From the NCBI GenBank assembly GCA_017998195.1, contig JAGODN010000099.1:1-8413 (forward strand): a stretch of DNA of 8,413 bases, in the 5' to 3' direction. The position numbers were made by a program, and so were the translations under genes. The notes under the pieces are model-generated. The model was not told the origin of the DNA, made no database searches, and saw nothing but the letters and a program-made list of their open reading frames with translations. Of the stretch, positions 1-6,967 are shown piece after piece (position 1 is the stretch's first letter; the number at the start of each line of letters is the position of its first letter). Origin of the DNA: Desulfobulbus sp. (GTDB lineage: Bacteria; Desulfobacterota; Desulfobulbia; Desulfobulbales; Desulfobulbaceae).

Positions 1-1361
1 GTCATGGCCAGGGCCACGGAGATGACCGTGGGCAGCTTCTGGCCGATGCCCATGAGCAGGTCGTGCTTGGAGGGCGAATCGTGGCAGATGTCGGCCCCGT
101 GCTTGTAGAGGAAGGCCTCGAATTCGCTGCAGAACATGCCGCTGCGCGAGGTGCGCACGACGATCGCGTTCTTGTCCTTCATGGTGGCCGCCTGCGGCCC
201 CCAGAGGTTGTGCACGAGCATCACCTCCACCGCCTCGTTGGTGGCCGCGAGCGCGCTGGCGATGGTCTGCTCCGACTCGCCGGCAAGGAGGATCAGGGCC
301 TTGCCCGGGGCGAGCAGCGGCCCGTAGCGGCGCACCGTCTCCGAGGTGACCGAGATGGGCACGCAGACCACCACCACGTCCACCCGGGGGATCATCTCCT
401 CGGGCCGCAGGGCGGTGCTGCGGCCGGTGAGCTGCACCTCGTAACCTTCGCTCTCCAGCCGCCGGGCGAACCAGCGGCTCATGTCGCCGGTGCCGATGAA
501 GCCGAAGGAGCGGATGTGCTTGGTGCGCATGTCCACCCGGGGAAAGCTGCCGAGCACGCGGATCACGCCCCGCTGCTGGATCACCCGTGACTCGATGTGT
601 TCGATGGCGCTGGCCAGGGCCGCGTTGCGGATGTGGCCCTCGGCCTCCAGGTAGATGCGCAGTTTCTGGGTCTTGATGTCGTTTTCGGCGCGCATGTCGA
701 TGATGCTGATGCCGCGCCGGGAGAATTCGCCGAGGATGTCGACGAGCAGGCCGACCCGGTCGTCCAGGGGCTCGGTGATCAGGGTGGTGGCGTCGTAGCC
801 GGTGGCCTCGGCGAGCGCGTGGCCGAGCACCGCGTAGCGGGTGCGGTTGTGTGGCGCCAGTTCGCGCTCGATCACGCGCAGGCCGAGCGCATTGAGGGTG
901 TCGGCGTTGTCGATCACCGCCCGGTTCGCGGTGTCGCCGCTCGCGCGGATATCGGCCACGGCCCGGGCAACGTCCTGGACGCTCATCTCGGTGATGCCGG
1001 GCATCCGCTCCTCGATGAACTCCTCGCACTGGATGAACACCTCGCGCTGGCCGATGAGCAGCTGCAGATCGCCGATGGTGATGCCCTCGTCGAAAACCCC
1101 GAGGGAGAGGTTGCCCTGGAGCAGGATGTTGTCGATCCAGAAGCCGGTTCGGATCTGGTCGAACAGGCGGAAGGACTGTTTCTTTTCTCCCTCGCGGGTA
1201 TTATAGACCGGCAGGATGGCGTAGTCGGCCAGGTGGGCGTCAAAGGCGGCGAGCAGGTCGCGGACGTGCGGGTAGGCGCGGATCGCCGCGGCCGGGGCGA
1301 ACTGCGCGGCAGCCTGCCAGGACTGGGAGTGTTCCGGTCCCAGGATCGCTATGGTTGTCAT
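1..1361 (-). CDS. Prephenate dehydratase-like / ACT / prephenate (arogenate) dehydrogenase fusion, 3'-truncated by window edge
   Basis: The minus frame from the ATG at 1361 stays open for 453 codons and runs off the window. The start follows a strong AGGAGG (1372-1367) by 5 nt. Residues 1-180 resemble prephenate dehydratase: ILGPE at 6-10, PVYNTREG at 51-58 in place of the usual PIENSTEG, and RTRY at 173-176 in place of TRF. Residues about 200-275 look like an ACT domain (DRVGLLVDILGEFSRRG), but the GALV and ESRP phenylalanine-binding motifs are not recognisable. Residues 285 onward are a TyrA dehydrogenase: Rossmann motif GFIGTGDM at 287-294, VVVVCVP at 329-335, and HNLWGP at 384-389, equivalent to the HPMFGP region with its catalytic His. 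TyrA enzymes oxidatively decarboxylate prephenate or arogenate using NAD(P) in cytoplasmic tyrosine synthesis. The TyrA assignment is firm. Whether the degenerate N-terminal domain is still a dehydratase or only a regulatory module cannot be decided here. Confidence 0.85.
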   Translation of the reverse strand, partial: MTTIAILGPEHSQSWQAAAQFAPAAAIRAYPHVRDLLAAFDAHLADYAILPVYNTREGEKKQSFRLFDQIRTGFWIDNILLQGNLSLGVFDEGITIGDLQLLIGQREVFIQCEEFIEERMPGITEMSVQDVARAVADIRASGDTANRAVIDNADTLNALGLRVIERELAPHNRTRYAVLGHALAEATGYDATTLITEPLDDRVGLLVDILGEFSRRGISIIDMRAENDIKTQKLRIYLEAEGHIRNAALASAIEHIESRVIQQRGVIRVLGSFPRVDMRTKHIRSFGFIGTGDMSRWFARRLESEGYEVQLTGRSTALRPEEMIPRVDVVVVCVPISVTSETVRRYGPLLAPGKALILLAGESEQTIASALAATNEAVEVMLVHNLWGPQAATMKDKNAIVVRTSRSGMFCSEFEAFLYKHGADICHDSPSKHDLLMGIGQKLPTVISVALAM

Positions 1362-1511
1362 TGCTGCCTCCTGTTGCACACGATTGATCCGGCCATTGCC
1401 CGCCCCAGTCGGCCCCACTGTCACATGGCCGCCGAAAGCGCCGCAGCGCAAGGAATTCCGGCCGACGGTGGCGGCGATGATAATTTTTTTTTGCTGAAAT
1501 GACAAACGCTA
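1362..1511. other. Divergent intergenic region with T9 tract
   Basis: This stretch separates the minus-strand aromatic biosynthesis gene from the plus-strand helicase-nuclease gene, so both 5' regions lie here. It holds a strong Shine-Dalgarno for the minus gene at 1367-1372 and a run of nine T at 1484-1492. The run is preceded by GATAAT (1479-1484), a possible plus-strand -10 element. No convincing -35 pairs with it at 16-18 bp (TTCCGG at 1456-1461 is a poor match). A short inverted repeat, GCGC-CGCA-GCGC, lies at 1438-1449. The helicase start at 1512 has no clear Shine-Dalgarno. No small ORF or RNA gene could be supported. Confidence 0.5.
1479..1484 (+). promoter_or_regulatory. Possible -10 element (GATAAT) for the helicase-nuclease gene
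   Basis: GATAAT matches the sigma70 -10 consensus at 5 of 6 positions and stands in the only AT-rich patch between two divergent genes, followed directly by a T tract. Transcription would begin about 20 nt before the ATG at 1512, giving a short leader. No good -35 hexamer is found upstream, so this is a weak call based on position and composition. Confidence 0.25.
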
Positions 1512-4478
1512 ATGCACAGCCCTGAGCACGCCGCCGACACCCGGGGTTCGGTGGCGGAGTACGTGGCCGCGCTCAAGGGGTCGAGCCGGTTCGGGCCGCA
1601 GGTGGTCGCCCATCGGATTGTTCCGCCCGCGGCCCCGCAGGAGGCCCCGACCGACCTGCTGGCCCCGGAACTGCGGCAGCTCCTGCGGACCCTTGGCATC
1701 GACCGTCTCCACGCCCACCAGCACGCGGCCATCGAGGCCATCCTCGCCGGCCGGCACACGGTGGTGGCCACGCCCACGGCCTCGGGCAAGAGCTTCATCT
1801 ACACCCTGCCGATCCTGCAGGCCTGCCTCAACGATCCGGACAGCCGGGCGCTCTGCCTGTTCCCGCTCAAGGCGCTCGCCCAGGACCAGCTGAAGACCCT
1901 GGAGCAGTTGTGGCGCCTGCTGCCGGAGAGCGCCCGGGGTCATGCCGGTGCGGCGGCCATCTACGACGGTGACACCACCGACTACCGGCGCAGGAAGATT
2001 CGCGAACTGCCGCCGCCGGTACTCATCACCAACCCGGACATGCTCCACCTCGGCCTGCTCCCCCATCACGCCAAGTGGGGCCATTTTTTCGCGGGCCTGC
2101 GCTACGTGGTCATCGACGAGGTGCACACCTACCGCGGCGTGTTCGGCAGCCACGTGGCCTGGGTGCTGCGGCGGCTCAAGCGCATCTGCGCCCTCTACGG
2201 CGCGGATCCGACCTTTGTGCTCGCCTCGGCCACCATCGGCAACCCGGGCGAGCACGCCCGCCTGCTCATCGACGCGCCCGCGGGCGAAATCACCCGTTCC
2301 GTGGCCGGGCGGGCGGCGCGCCACGTGCTGCTCATCAACCCGCTGGACTCGGCCGCCACCACCGCCACCCTGATGCTCGAGGCCGCCGTCAGCCGCGGCC
2401 TGCGCACCATCGTCTACTGCCAGTCGCGCCGGATGACCGAGCTGATCACCATCTGGACCGGGCAGCGGCTCAAGGAACGACAGCACCTTGTGGCCTCGTA
2501 CCGCTCCGGTTTCCTGCCCGAGGAGCGGCGGCAGATCGAGGCGCGCCTCGCTGCGGGCAGCCTGCTGGGGGTGATCTCCACCTCGGCCCTGGAACTGGGC
2601 ATCGACATCGGCCACCTGGACCTCTGCCTGCTGGTCGGCTACCCGGGTTCGATGATGGCCACCTGGCAGCGCGCCGGCCGGGTGGGCCGGCAGCAGCGGG
2701 AATCGCTGGTGGTGCTCATCGGCCACGAGGACGCCCTGGACCAGCACTTCATGCGCAACCCGGAAGACTTCTTCAGCCGGCCGGTGGAGCCGGTGACCAT
2801 GAACCCGGACAACCCGTACATCGCCGGTGCCCAGCTGGTCTGCGCCGCCGCGGAACTGCCGCTGACCGCGGGCGAGCCGCTGCTGCAATCCCCCGAGGCG
2901 GAGGCGATCCTGCACCGCCTGACCGACGAGCTGCACCTGCTGCAGTCCTCGGACGGCACCACCTGGTTTTCGCCGCAACTCCAGCCGCAGCGGCACGTCA
3001 ACCTGCGCGGCGGCGGCCCCTCCTTTGCCATCCGCGAGCAGCCGGCGCGCACCCTGCTCGGCACCATCGACGGCGGCCGGGTGCTGCGCGACTGCCACCC
3101 CGGCGCCATCTACCTGCACATGGCCCGGACCTTCCACGTGGACAGCCTGGACCTGGAGGCCCGCGAAATCCTCGTCAGCCCGGTACGGCCGCCCTACTTC
3201 ACCCGTGCCCTGAGCGAGAAAACCACGGAAATCCTGCGGGAAAAAGCCAGCGTCGAGTATGGCTCGACCCAGGTGCACTTCGGCACCCTGCGGGTCACCG
3301 AGCGGATCATCGGCTACCAGCGGGTGGCGACCGGCAGCCTGCGTGTGCTCGCCCGGGTTCCCCTCGACCTGCCGCCGCAGGTGTTCGAGACCGAGGGGTT
3401 GTGGGTGGAGGTGCCGGACCGCGTGCGCGAACAGACCGAGGCGGCCCGGCTGCACTTCATGGGCGGCATCCACGCCATGGAACACGCCCTGATCGGCCTG
3501 ATGCCGCTGGTAGTGCTCTGTGACCGGGGCGATCTCGGCGGCATCTCCCACCCCTGGCACGAGCAGGCGGGCAGTGCGGCGGTGTTCGTCTACGACGGCT
3601 ACACCGGCGGCATGGGCCTCACCGCCCGCGCCTTTGCCTGCATCCGGGCGCTGCTCGATCAGACCCGGCAGGCGGTGGCCGCCTGCGGGTGCGAGTTGGG
3701 CTGCCCCTCCTGCGTCCACTCGCCCAGGTGCGGCTCCGGCAACCGGCCCATTGACAAAGAGGCCTGCCTGTTCGTCCTTGACCGACTCTCAACCGGCGGC
3801 CCACCGGCGACGCGGCCGCGGACCGTGACGGCAACGACGGCGCCGCGGACGGCCGCTCCGGCCTCGGCAGGCACGGCAAAGCAACCGGTTTCGACAGGGG
3901 AACCGGGGCTGCCGGCGCGGTACGGGGTGTTCGACGTGGAGACGCAGCGGTCCGCCCAGGAGGTGGGCGGCTGGCACCGGGCGGAGTTGATGCGGGTAAG
4001 CGTGGCGGTACTCTACGAGAGCGACGGCGAGCGGTTCACCGCCTACACCGAGGACACCATCGGGCGGATGATCGAGCGGCTGTTCGCCCTCGATCTGGTG
4101 ATCGGCTTCAACAACAAGCGGTTCGACAACAGGGTGCTGTCCCGGTATACCGGCCGGGATCTGGGAGCCCTCCCCTCGTTCGACATCCTCGAGGCGATCA
4201 CCGGTCGGCTGGGCTATCGGCTCAGCCTCGACCGGCTGGCGGAGCGGACCCTGCGGGTGCAGAAAACAGGCGACGGCCTGCTCGCCCTGCAATGGTTCCG
4301 GCAGGGCGAGATGGCTAGGCTGACCGACTATTGCCGCCGGGACGTGGTCATCACCCGGGATCTGTTCCTGTTCGGGCTCCGGCAGAGTTACCTGCTGTTT
4401 TGCAATAAGGCCGGGGCAGAGGTGCGGCTGCCGGTGGATTTCGCGACTGAAGTGGCGGCGCGGCAACGGCGCCGCTGA
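1512..4478 (+). CDS. MrfA/YprA-type DEAD/DEAH helicase fused to MrfB/YprB-type RNase H-like exonuclease
   Basis: The 988-residue protein has two parts. Residues 45-760 are a superfamily 2 helicase of the YprA/MrfA/Hrq1 group: motif I ATPTASGKS (86-94), motif II DEVH (202-205), motif III SAT (239-241), motif V STSALELGID (356-365), motif VI QRAGRVGR (386-393), then a C-terminal zinc-binding region with Cys 725, 727, 731, 734 and 740. A Pro/Ala/Thr-rich linker (about 762-802) leads to an RNase H-fold exonuclease with DVE (808-810), NNKRFD (867-872) and YCRRD (940-944), the expected acidic positions of a DEDD-type nuclease. In Bacillus subtilis, MrfA and MrfB are separate neighbouring proteins that repair mitomycin C adducts independently of UvrABC. 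Here they are one chain, so coupled unwinding and 3'-end degradation is inferred. The frame closes with TGA at 500 bp-scale distance from nothing upstream: the preceding in-frame stop is at 1500-1502, which makes ATG 1512 the first possible ATG, although its ribosome site is weak. Confidence 0.92.
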   Translation: MHSPEHAADTRGSVAEYVAALKGSSRFGPQVVAHRIVPPAAPQEAPTDLLAPELRQLLRTLGIDRLHAHQHAAIEAILAGRHTVVATPTASGKSFIYTLPILQACLNDPDSRALCLFPLKALAQDQLKTLEQLWRLLPESARGHAGAAAIYDGDTTDYRRRKIRELPPPVLITNPDMLHLGLLPHHAKWGHFFAGLRYVVIDEVHTYRGVFGSHVAWVLRRLKRICALYGADPTFVLASATIGNPGEHARLLIDAPAGEITRSVAGRAARHVLLINPLDSAATTATLMLEAAVSRGLRTIVYCQSRRMTELITIWTGQRLKERQHLVASYRSGFLPEERRQIEARLAAGSLLGVISTSALELGIDIGHLDLCLLVGYPGSMMATWQRAGRVGRQQRESLVVLIGHEDALDQHFMRNPEDFFSRPVEPVTMNPDNPYIAGAQLVCAAAELPLTAGEPLLQSPEAEAILHRLTDELHLLQSSDGTTWFSPQLQPQRHVNLRGGGPSFAIREQPARTLLGTIDGGRVLRDCHPGAIYLHMARTFHVDSLDLEAREILVSPVRPPYFTRALSEKTTEILREKASVEYGSTQVHFGTLRVTERIIGYQRVATGSLRVLARVPLDLPPQVFETEGLWVEVPDRVREQTEAARLHFMGGIHAMEHALIGLMPLVVLCDRGDLGGISHPWHEQAGSAAVFVYDGYTGGMGLTARAFACIRALLDQTRQAVAACGCELGCPSCVHSPRCGSGNRPIDKEACLFVLDRLSTGGPPATRPRTVTATTAPRTAAPASAGTAKQPVSTGEPGLPARYGVFDVETQRSAQEVGGWHRAELMRVSVAVLYESDGERFTAYTEDTIGRMIERLFALDLVIGFNNKRFDNRVLSRYTGRDLGALPSFDILEAITGRLGYRLSLDRLAERTLRVQKTGDGLLALQWFRQGEMARLTDYCRRDVVITRDLFLFGLRQSYLLFCNKAGAEVRLPVDFATEVAARQRRR
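4455..4475. repeat. Perfect 7-bp inverted repeat at the convergent gene ends
   Basis: GCGGCGC (4455-4461) and GCGCCGC (4469-4475) are exact reverse complements around a 7-nt loop. They lie in the last codons of the helicase-nuclease gene and just past the stop codon of the opposing SH3-domain gene. A hairpin here could slow polymerase from either side, but no U tract follows on either strand, so it is not a canonical intrinsic terminator. In GC-rich coding DNA it may also be chance. Confidence 0.3.
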
Positions 4479-4485
4479 ACACCGC

Positions 4486-4929
4486 TTACGGCCAGACCAG
4501 GTCCTTGTGCACCCAGCCGGTGAGATCCGGGTGGCTGACCTTGACCCAGTCCCCCTTCTGCTCGACCTTGACAAAGATCACGTCGCGCACGCTCTTGCCC
4601 ACCACCGGATCCTTGCTGGTCGGGCCGCTGCGGACGTTGCACTCCTTGGCCTTGACGATCACGTGGGGGGTTTTGTTCACCACCGAGGTCTGGATATAGC
4701 CCTTGTCACCCTCGTAATCGCTGACCTTGTACCACTGGCCTTCCTGCCCCAGCACCTGCAGCGGATAGCCGGCCGGCAACTGGTAGAGAACCTCACTCGT
4801 GGTGGCAGGGCCGGAACGCAGGTTGACGCCGTCCCTGGCCACGCTCAGGAACTCGGCAGCGCCGGCGCCGCCGGCAAGGCAGGCCGGCGCAAACACGCCG
4901 AGCGCGAGAAAGTACAGGATTTTTTTCAT
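4486..4929 (-). CDS. Secreted protein with two bacterial SH3 domains
   Basis: The 147-residue protein begins with a Sec-type signal peptide: MKK, a hydrophobic core to about residue 18, and small residues up to AGAAEF near 22-27, where cleavage is likely. The Cys at 17 lies in FAPAC and lacks a normal lipobox, so a soluble periplasmic protein is favoured over a lipoprotein. Two bacterial SH3 (SH3b/SH3_3) repeats follow at about 27-83 and 88-145. Each carries the family signature, VNLRSGP at 35-41 and CNVRSGP at 97-103, with later W-x-K-V-S and GY/GW-V motifs. Such domains often bind cell-wall peptides, and no enzyme domain is attached. AAGGAG (4943-4938) sits 8 nt before the ATG. It starts 31 bp after the tlyA-type gene and is probably the last gene of the tol-linked operon. 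Its precise role is unknown. Confidence 0.85.
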   Translation of the reverse strand: MKKILYFLALGVFAPACLAGGAGAAEFLSVARDGVNLRSGPATTSEVLYQLPAGYPLQVLGQEGQWYKVSDYEGDKGYIQTSVVNKTPHVIVKAKECNVRSGPTSKDPVVGKSVRDVIFVKVEQKGDWVKVSHPDLTGWVHKDLVWP

Positions 4930-4960
4930 GTTACACTCTCCTTGAGGTTTCGTTGGGCGA

Positions 4961-5719
4961 TCATTGCTGCGCGGCCGGGGCAGGACCGGTGAGCAGCATG
5001 AGAAATTCCTGGTTGCCCTTGGCCCCGCGAATCGGCGAGGCGACCACCCCCGCGCAGGTCAGGTCGTGTTGGGCGCCGAACCCGCGCACCATGGCCAGCG
5101 CCTGGTCGTGCAGGGCAGCATCGCTGACAATCCCGCCCGGGCCGATGTTCTCCCGGGGCAGTTGGAACTGCGGTTTGACCAGGGCCAGGATGCGGACGGC
5201 GGCACGGAACAGGGGCAACAGCGGCGGGAAGAGCGGGGCGAGCGAGATGAAGGAGGCGTCGATAACGGCCAGGTCAAGGGGCTCGGGGATGTGGGTCGCG
5301 CTCAGATGGCGGGCATTGGTCCGTTCGAGAACCACCACCCGTGGATCCTGGCGGAGTTTCCAGTCGAGCAGGCCGTAGCCCACGTCGATGCTGTACACCC
5401 TCGTTGCGCCGAACTGCAGCAGGCAATCGGTGAACCCGCCGGTGGAGCAGCCGATATCGGCGCAGATCAGGCCGGCGGGGTCGACCTGCAGGGCCAGCAG
5501 ACCGGCCTCGAGTTTTTCGCCGCCGCGACTCACGTAGCGCCGCCCCGGCCTGACCGTGATGGCCGCGCCAACACCCACCGGACAGCCGGCCTTGTCACAG
5601 GGGCGACCGTCCACCTGCACCCGCCCCCCACCGATCAGCCCGATGGCCTGATCCAGGGTTTCCGCCAGGCCCCGTTCGACAAGCAGACGGTCCAGTCGCT
5701 GTTTTGCCGGCCCACCCAA
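4961..5719 (-). CDS. tlyA: TlyA-family rRNA (cytidine-2'-O)-methyltransferase
   Basis: The protein has an N-terminal S4 RNA-binding domain (about residues 7-57, with RLDRLLVERGLA and GGRVQVDG) and an FtsJ-like Rossmann methyltransferase domain (about 60-245). The SAM-binding motif is DIGCSTGGFTD (88-98). The likely catalytic tetrad is visible as Lys69 in SRGGEKL, Asp154 in VIDASF, Lys182 in LVKPQF and Glu238 in GNQEFL. TlyA proteins 2'-O-methylate cytidines in 16S and/or 23S rRNA; the old name haemolysin is historical. At 252 residues it has the usual family length. The start given is TTG at 5719, chosen because it leaves a normal short lead into the S4 domain. No ATG or GTG exists just upstream in frame and no Shine-Dalgarno is visible, so the gene may depend on translational coupling with cpoB, which ends 11 bp upstream. 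Confidence 0.93.
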   Translation of the reverse strand: MGGPAKQRLDRLLVERGLAETLDQAIGLIGGGRVQVDGRPCDKAGCPVGVGAAITVRPGRRYVSRGGEKLEAGLLALQVDPAGLICADIGCSTGGFTDCLLQFGATRVYSIDVGYGLLDWKLRQDPRVVVLERTNARHLSATHIPEPLDLAVIDASFISLAPLFPPLLPLFRAAVRILALVKPQFQLPRENIGPGGIVSDAALHDQALAMVRGFGAQHDLTCAGVVASPIRGAKGNQEFLMLLTGPAPAAQQ

Positions 5720-5730
5720 AGGGTTGCTGC

Positions 5731-6858
5731 TTACAGTTTGCCCAGCCGCTCCTTGGCCTGGGCCGCTTCGGGGCTGCTGCCGTGGTCGCTGATCAGCTTT
5801 TTGTAGATGATCTTGGCGGTCTCGTGGTCGGTCAGTTTCTCGAAGGACATGCCCTGTTTGAGCAGCGCGTTGGGGGCCAGGGGGTCGGAACTGTGGTTGG
5901 AGATCACCTTCTGGTAATCGAGGATGGCCAGATCGTACTCGCCCTGGTTGTAGAGGCTCTCACCCATGTAGAACAGGGATTTGGCAGCCTGCGAACCGTT
6001 GGGGTTGGTGGAAAGGGACTGTTCGAAACCCTTGTAGGCATCCTTGTAGTTCTTGCCCTTGTACTGCGCCATGGCCTGGGAAAACGGGTCGGAGGAGGTG
6101 GCCGCGGGGGCGCTGGCCGCTGTTTTCTCCGGGGCGGGGGTCGGTGGTGGCGGCGGCGCTGAAGCGGCGGCGGTAGTCGCTGCCGGGGCTGTTGCCGCCG
6201 GGGCGGCAGTCGTCCTGGCCGGTGCAGTGGTGGCCCTGGCGGGGGTGGCGGCCGGTTGGTCGACCGAGGCAGCCGGCGCCGGGGCGGCAGTGGCCACCCG
6301 GGTCTTGGTGGTGCTCGGGCTGACCCGCACCGGCTTGGTCGCCGCCGCACTGGTGGCAGCTGTGGCTGATGCGGCCTTCTGGCGGGCCGCCTCGGCCTTT
6401 TTCGCCGCCTCCAAGGCGCGCTTCTCGGCCTCGTTGATCCGCGTCTGCTGGGCCTTGCTGAAGCTCTCCGTCACCTGGGTGATCTTTTCCTCGAGGATGG
6501 CGATCTTCTGGTTCATTTCGGCCAGCTTGGCGTCCTGCTCGGTGCGCAGGGCGGCAAGCGAGGTCTGCAGGCCGGCGATGTTTTCCCTGGTTTCGTCACG
6601 GAACTGGGTTGTCTGGGCGGTGGTCTCTTCGATGGTCGAGCGGATGCGCAGGGTCTCCCCCTCGACCTGATCGATCTTGCTGACCGAACTCGCCTGGCGC
6701 TTCTGCATCTGGTCGACCGCGTTGTTGCGAACATCCTCGACCTTCTGATTGACCGCGCGCAACTGGTACTGCAGGTCGCGGACATCGTCCTGGGAGGCGC
6801 ATTGCGTCAGCAGCAGCAGCGAACAGCCGGCAACAGTGATGGTTTTCATGGTTTTCAT
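5731..6858 (-). CDS. cpoB: Cell division coordinator CpoB / YbgF-like Tol-associated TPR protein
   Basis: The 375-residue envelope protein has, in order, a signal sequence (1-19), a coiled coil (about 22-160) rich in heptad Leu/Ile/Val and charged residues, a low-complexity Ala/Pro/Thr linker (about 162-252), and a C-terminal TPR region (about 256-372) with repeats near 258-290, 294-328 and 331-366. This matches YbgF/CpoB, which forms trimers through its coiled coil, binds TolA and links Tol function to peptidoglycan synthesis by PBP1B in the periplasm. The family is commonly near 260 residues; the extra length here is linker and extended coiled coil. Cys20 in LLLLTQCAS is positioned like a lipoprotein cysteine, but Gln at -1 is unusual. 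The ATG at 6858 is preceded by GGGGG with 6-nt spacing; an ATG three codons later (6849) has no better site. It lies 115 bp after tolB, with no pal between. Confidence 0.9.
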   Translation of the reverse strand: MKTMKTITVAGCSLLLLTQCASQDDVRDLQYQLRAVNQKVEDVRNNAVDQMQKRQASSVSKIDQVEGETLRIRSTIEETTAQTTQFRDETRENIAGLQTSLAALRTEQDAKLAEMNQKIAILEEKITQVTESFSKAQQTRINEAEKRALEAAKKAEAARQKAASATAATSAAATKPVRVSPSTTKTRVATAAPAPAASVDQPAATPARATTAPARTTAAPAATAPAATTAAASAPPPPPTPAPEKTAASAPAATSSDPFSQAMAQYKGKNYKDAYKGFEQSLSTNPNGSQAAKSLFYMGESLYNQGEYDLAILDYQKVISNHSSDPLAPNALLKQGMSFEKLTDHETAKIIYKKLISDHGSSPEAAQAKERLGKL

Positions 6859-6918
6859 AGCAGACCCCCGTCTTCTCGTCGACCCGGTTATGGGTGCATT
6901 AGTCTTGCGTGTGTTTGC

Positions 6919-6945
6919 CTCCGGGACAACCCGACGGTTCCGGAG
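6919..6945 (-). repeat. Bulged stem-loop between tolB and cpoB
   Basis: Outer arms CTCCGG (6919-6924 and its complement at 6940-6945) enclose a 3-nt bulge (6925-6927), inner arms AACC/GGTT (6928-6931 and 6936-6939) and a 4-nt loop (6932-6935). This gives ten base pairs in total. The structure would form in the tolB-cpoB transcript. No U run follows, so it may protect or delimit an mRNA end or attenuate read-through rather than act as a standard terminator. Confidence 0.4.
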
Positions 6946-6953
6946 CGCACTGG

Positions 6954-6967
6954 CCGGCAGCTGCCGG
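6954..6967. repeat. Perfect 14-bp palindrome just after the tolB stop
   Basis: CCGGCAGCTGCCGG is its own reverse complement and lies 6 bp downstream of the tolB stop codon (6976-6974). As RNA it would give a 5-bp GC stem with a 4-nt loop. It could equally be a protein-binding dyad. No regulator can be named from the sequence. Confidence 0.4.

Noticed and set aside
1460..1492. T9 tract as an intrinsic terminator
   Set aside because: No stable stem directly precedes the T run (only a 4-bp GCCG/CGGC possibility) and no plus-strand gene ends upstream of it.
597..1502. Plus-strand open frame of about 300 codons, and another at 63-590
   Set aside because: Both oppose the minus-strand dehydratase-like/ACT/TyrA fusion, which has clear family motifs and a strong ribosome site. 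Their translations have no domain character.
1509..3719. Long open frame (about 736 codons) antisense to the helicase gene
   Set aside because: It is full of low-complexity Gly/Ala/Arg/His/Gln runs with no recognisable domain, and lies opposite a gene with every helicase motif. High GC removes stops from the opposite strand, so it is a shadow.
6053..6670. Plus-strand frame rich in Ala, Val and Gly that looks like a membrane protein
   Set aside because: It is the reverse reading of the Ala/Pro/Thr linker and coiled coil of CpoB; the hydrophobicity comes from complementing GC-rich linker codons.
6823..6834. Perfect VAGC lipobox ending at Cys12 of CpoB
   Set aside because: Cys12 comes after too short a hydrophobic stretch; the main hydrophobic core continues to residue 19, so Cys20 is the better-placed anchor despite its Gln at -1.
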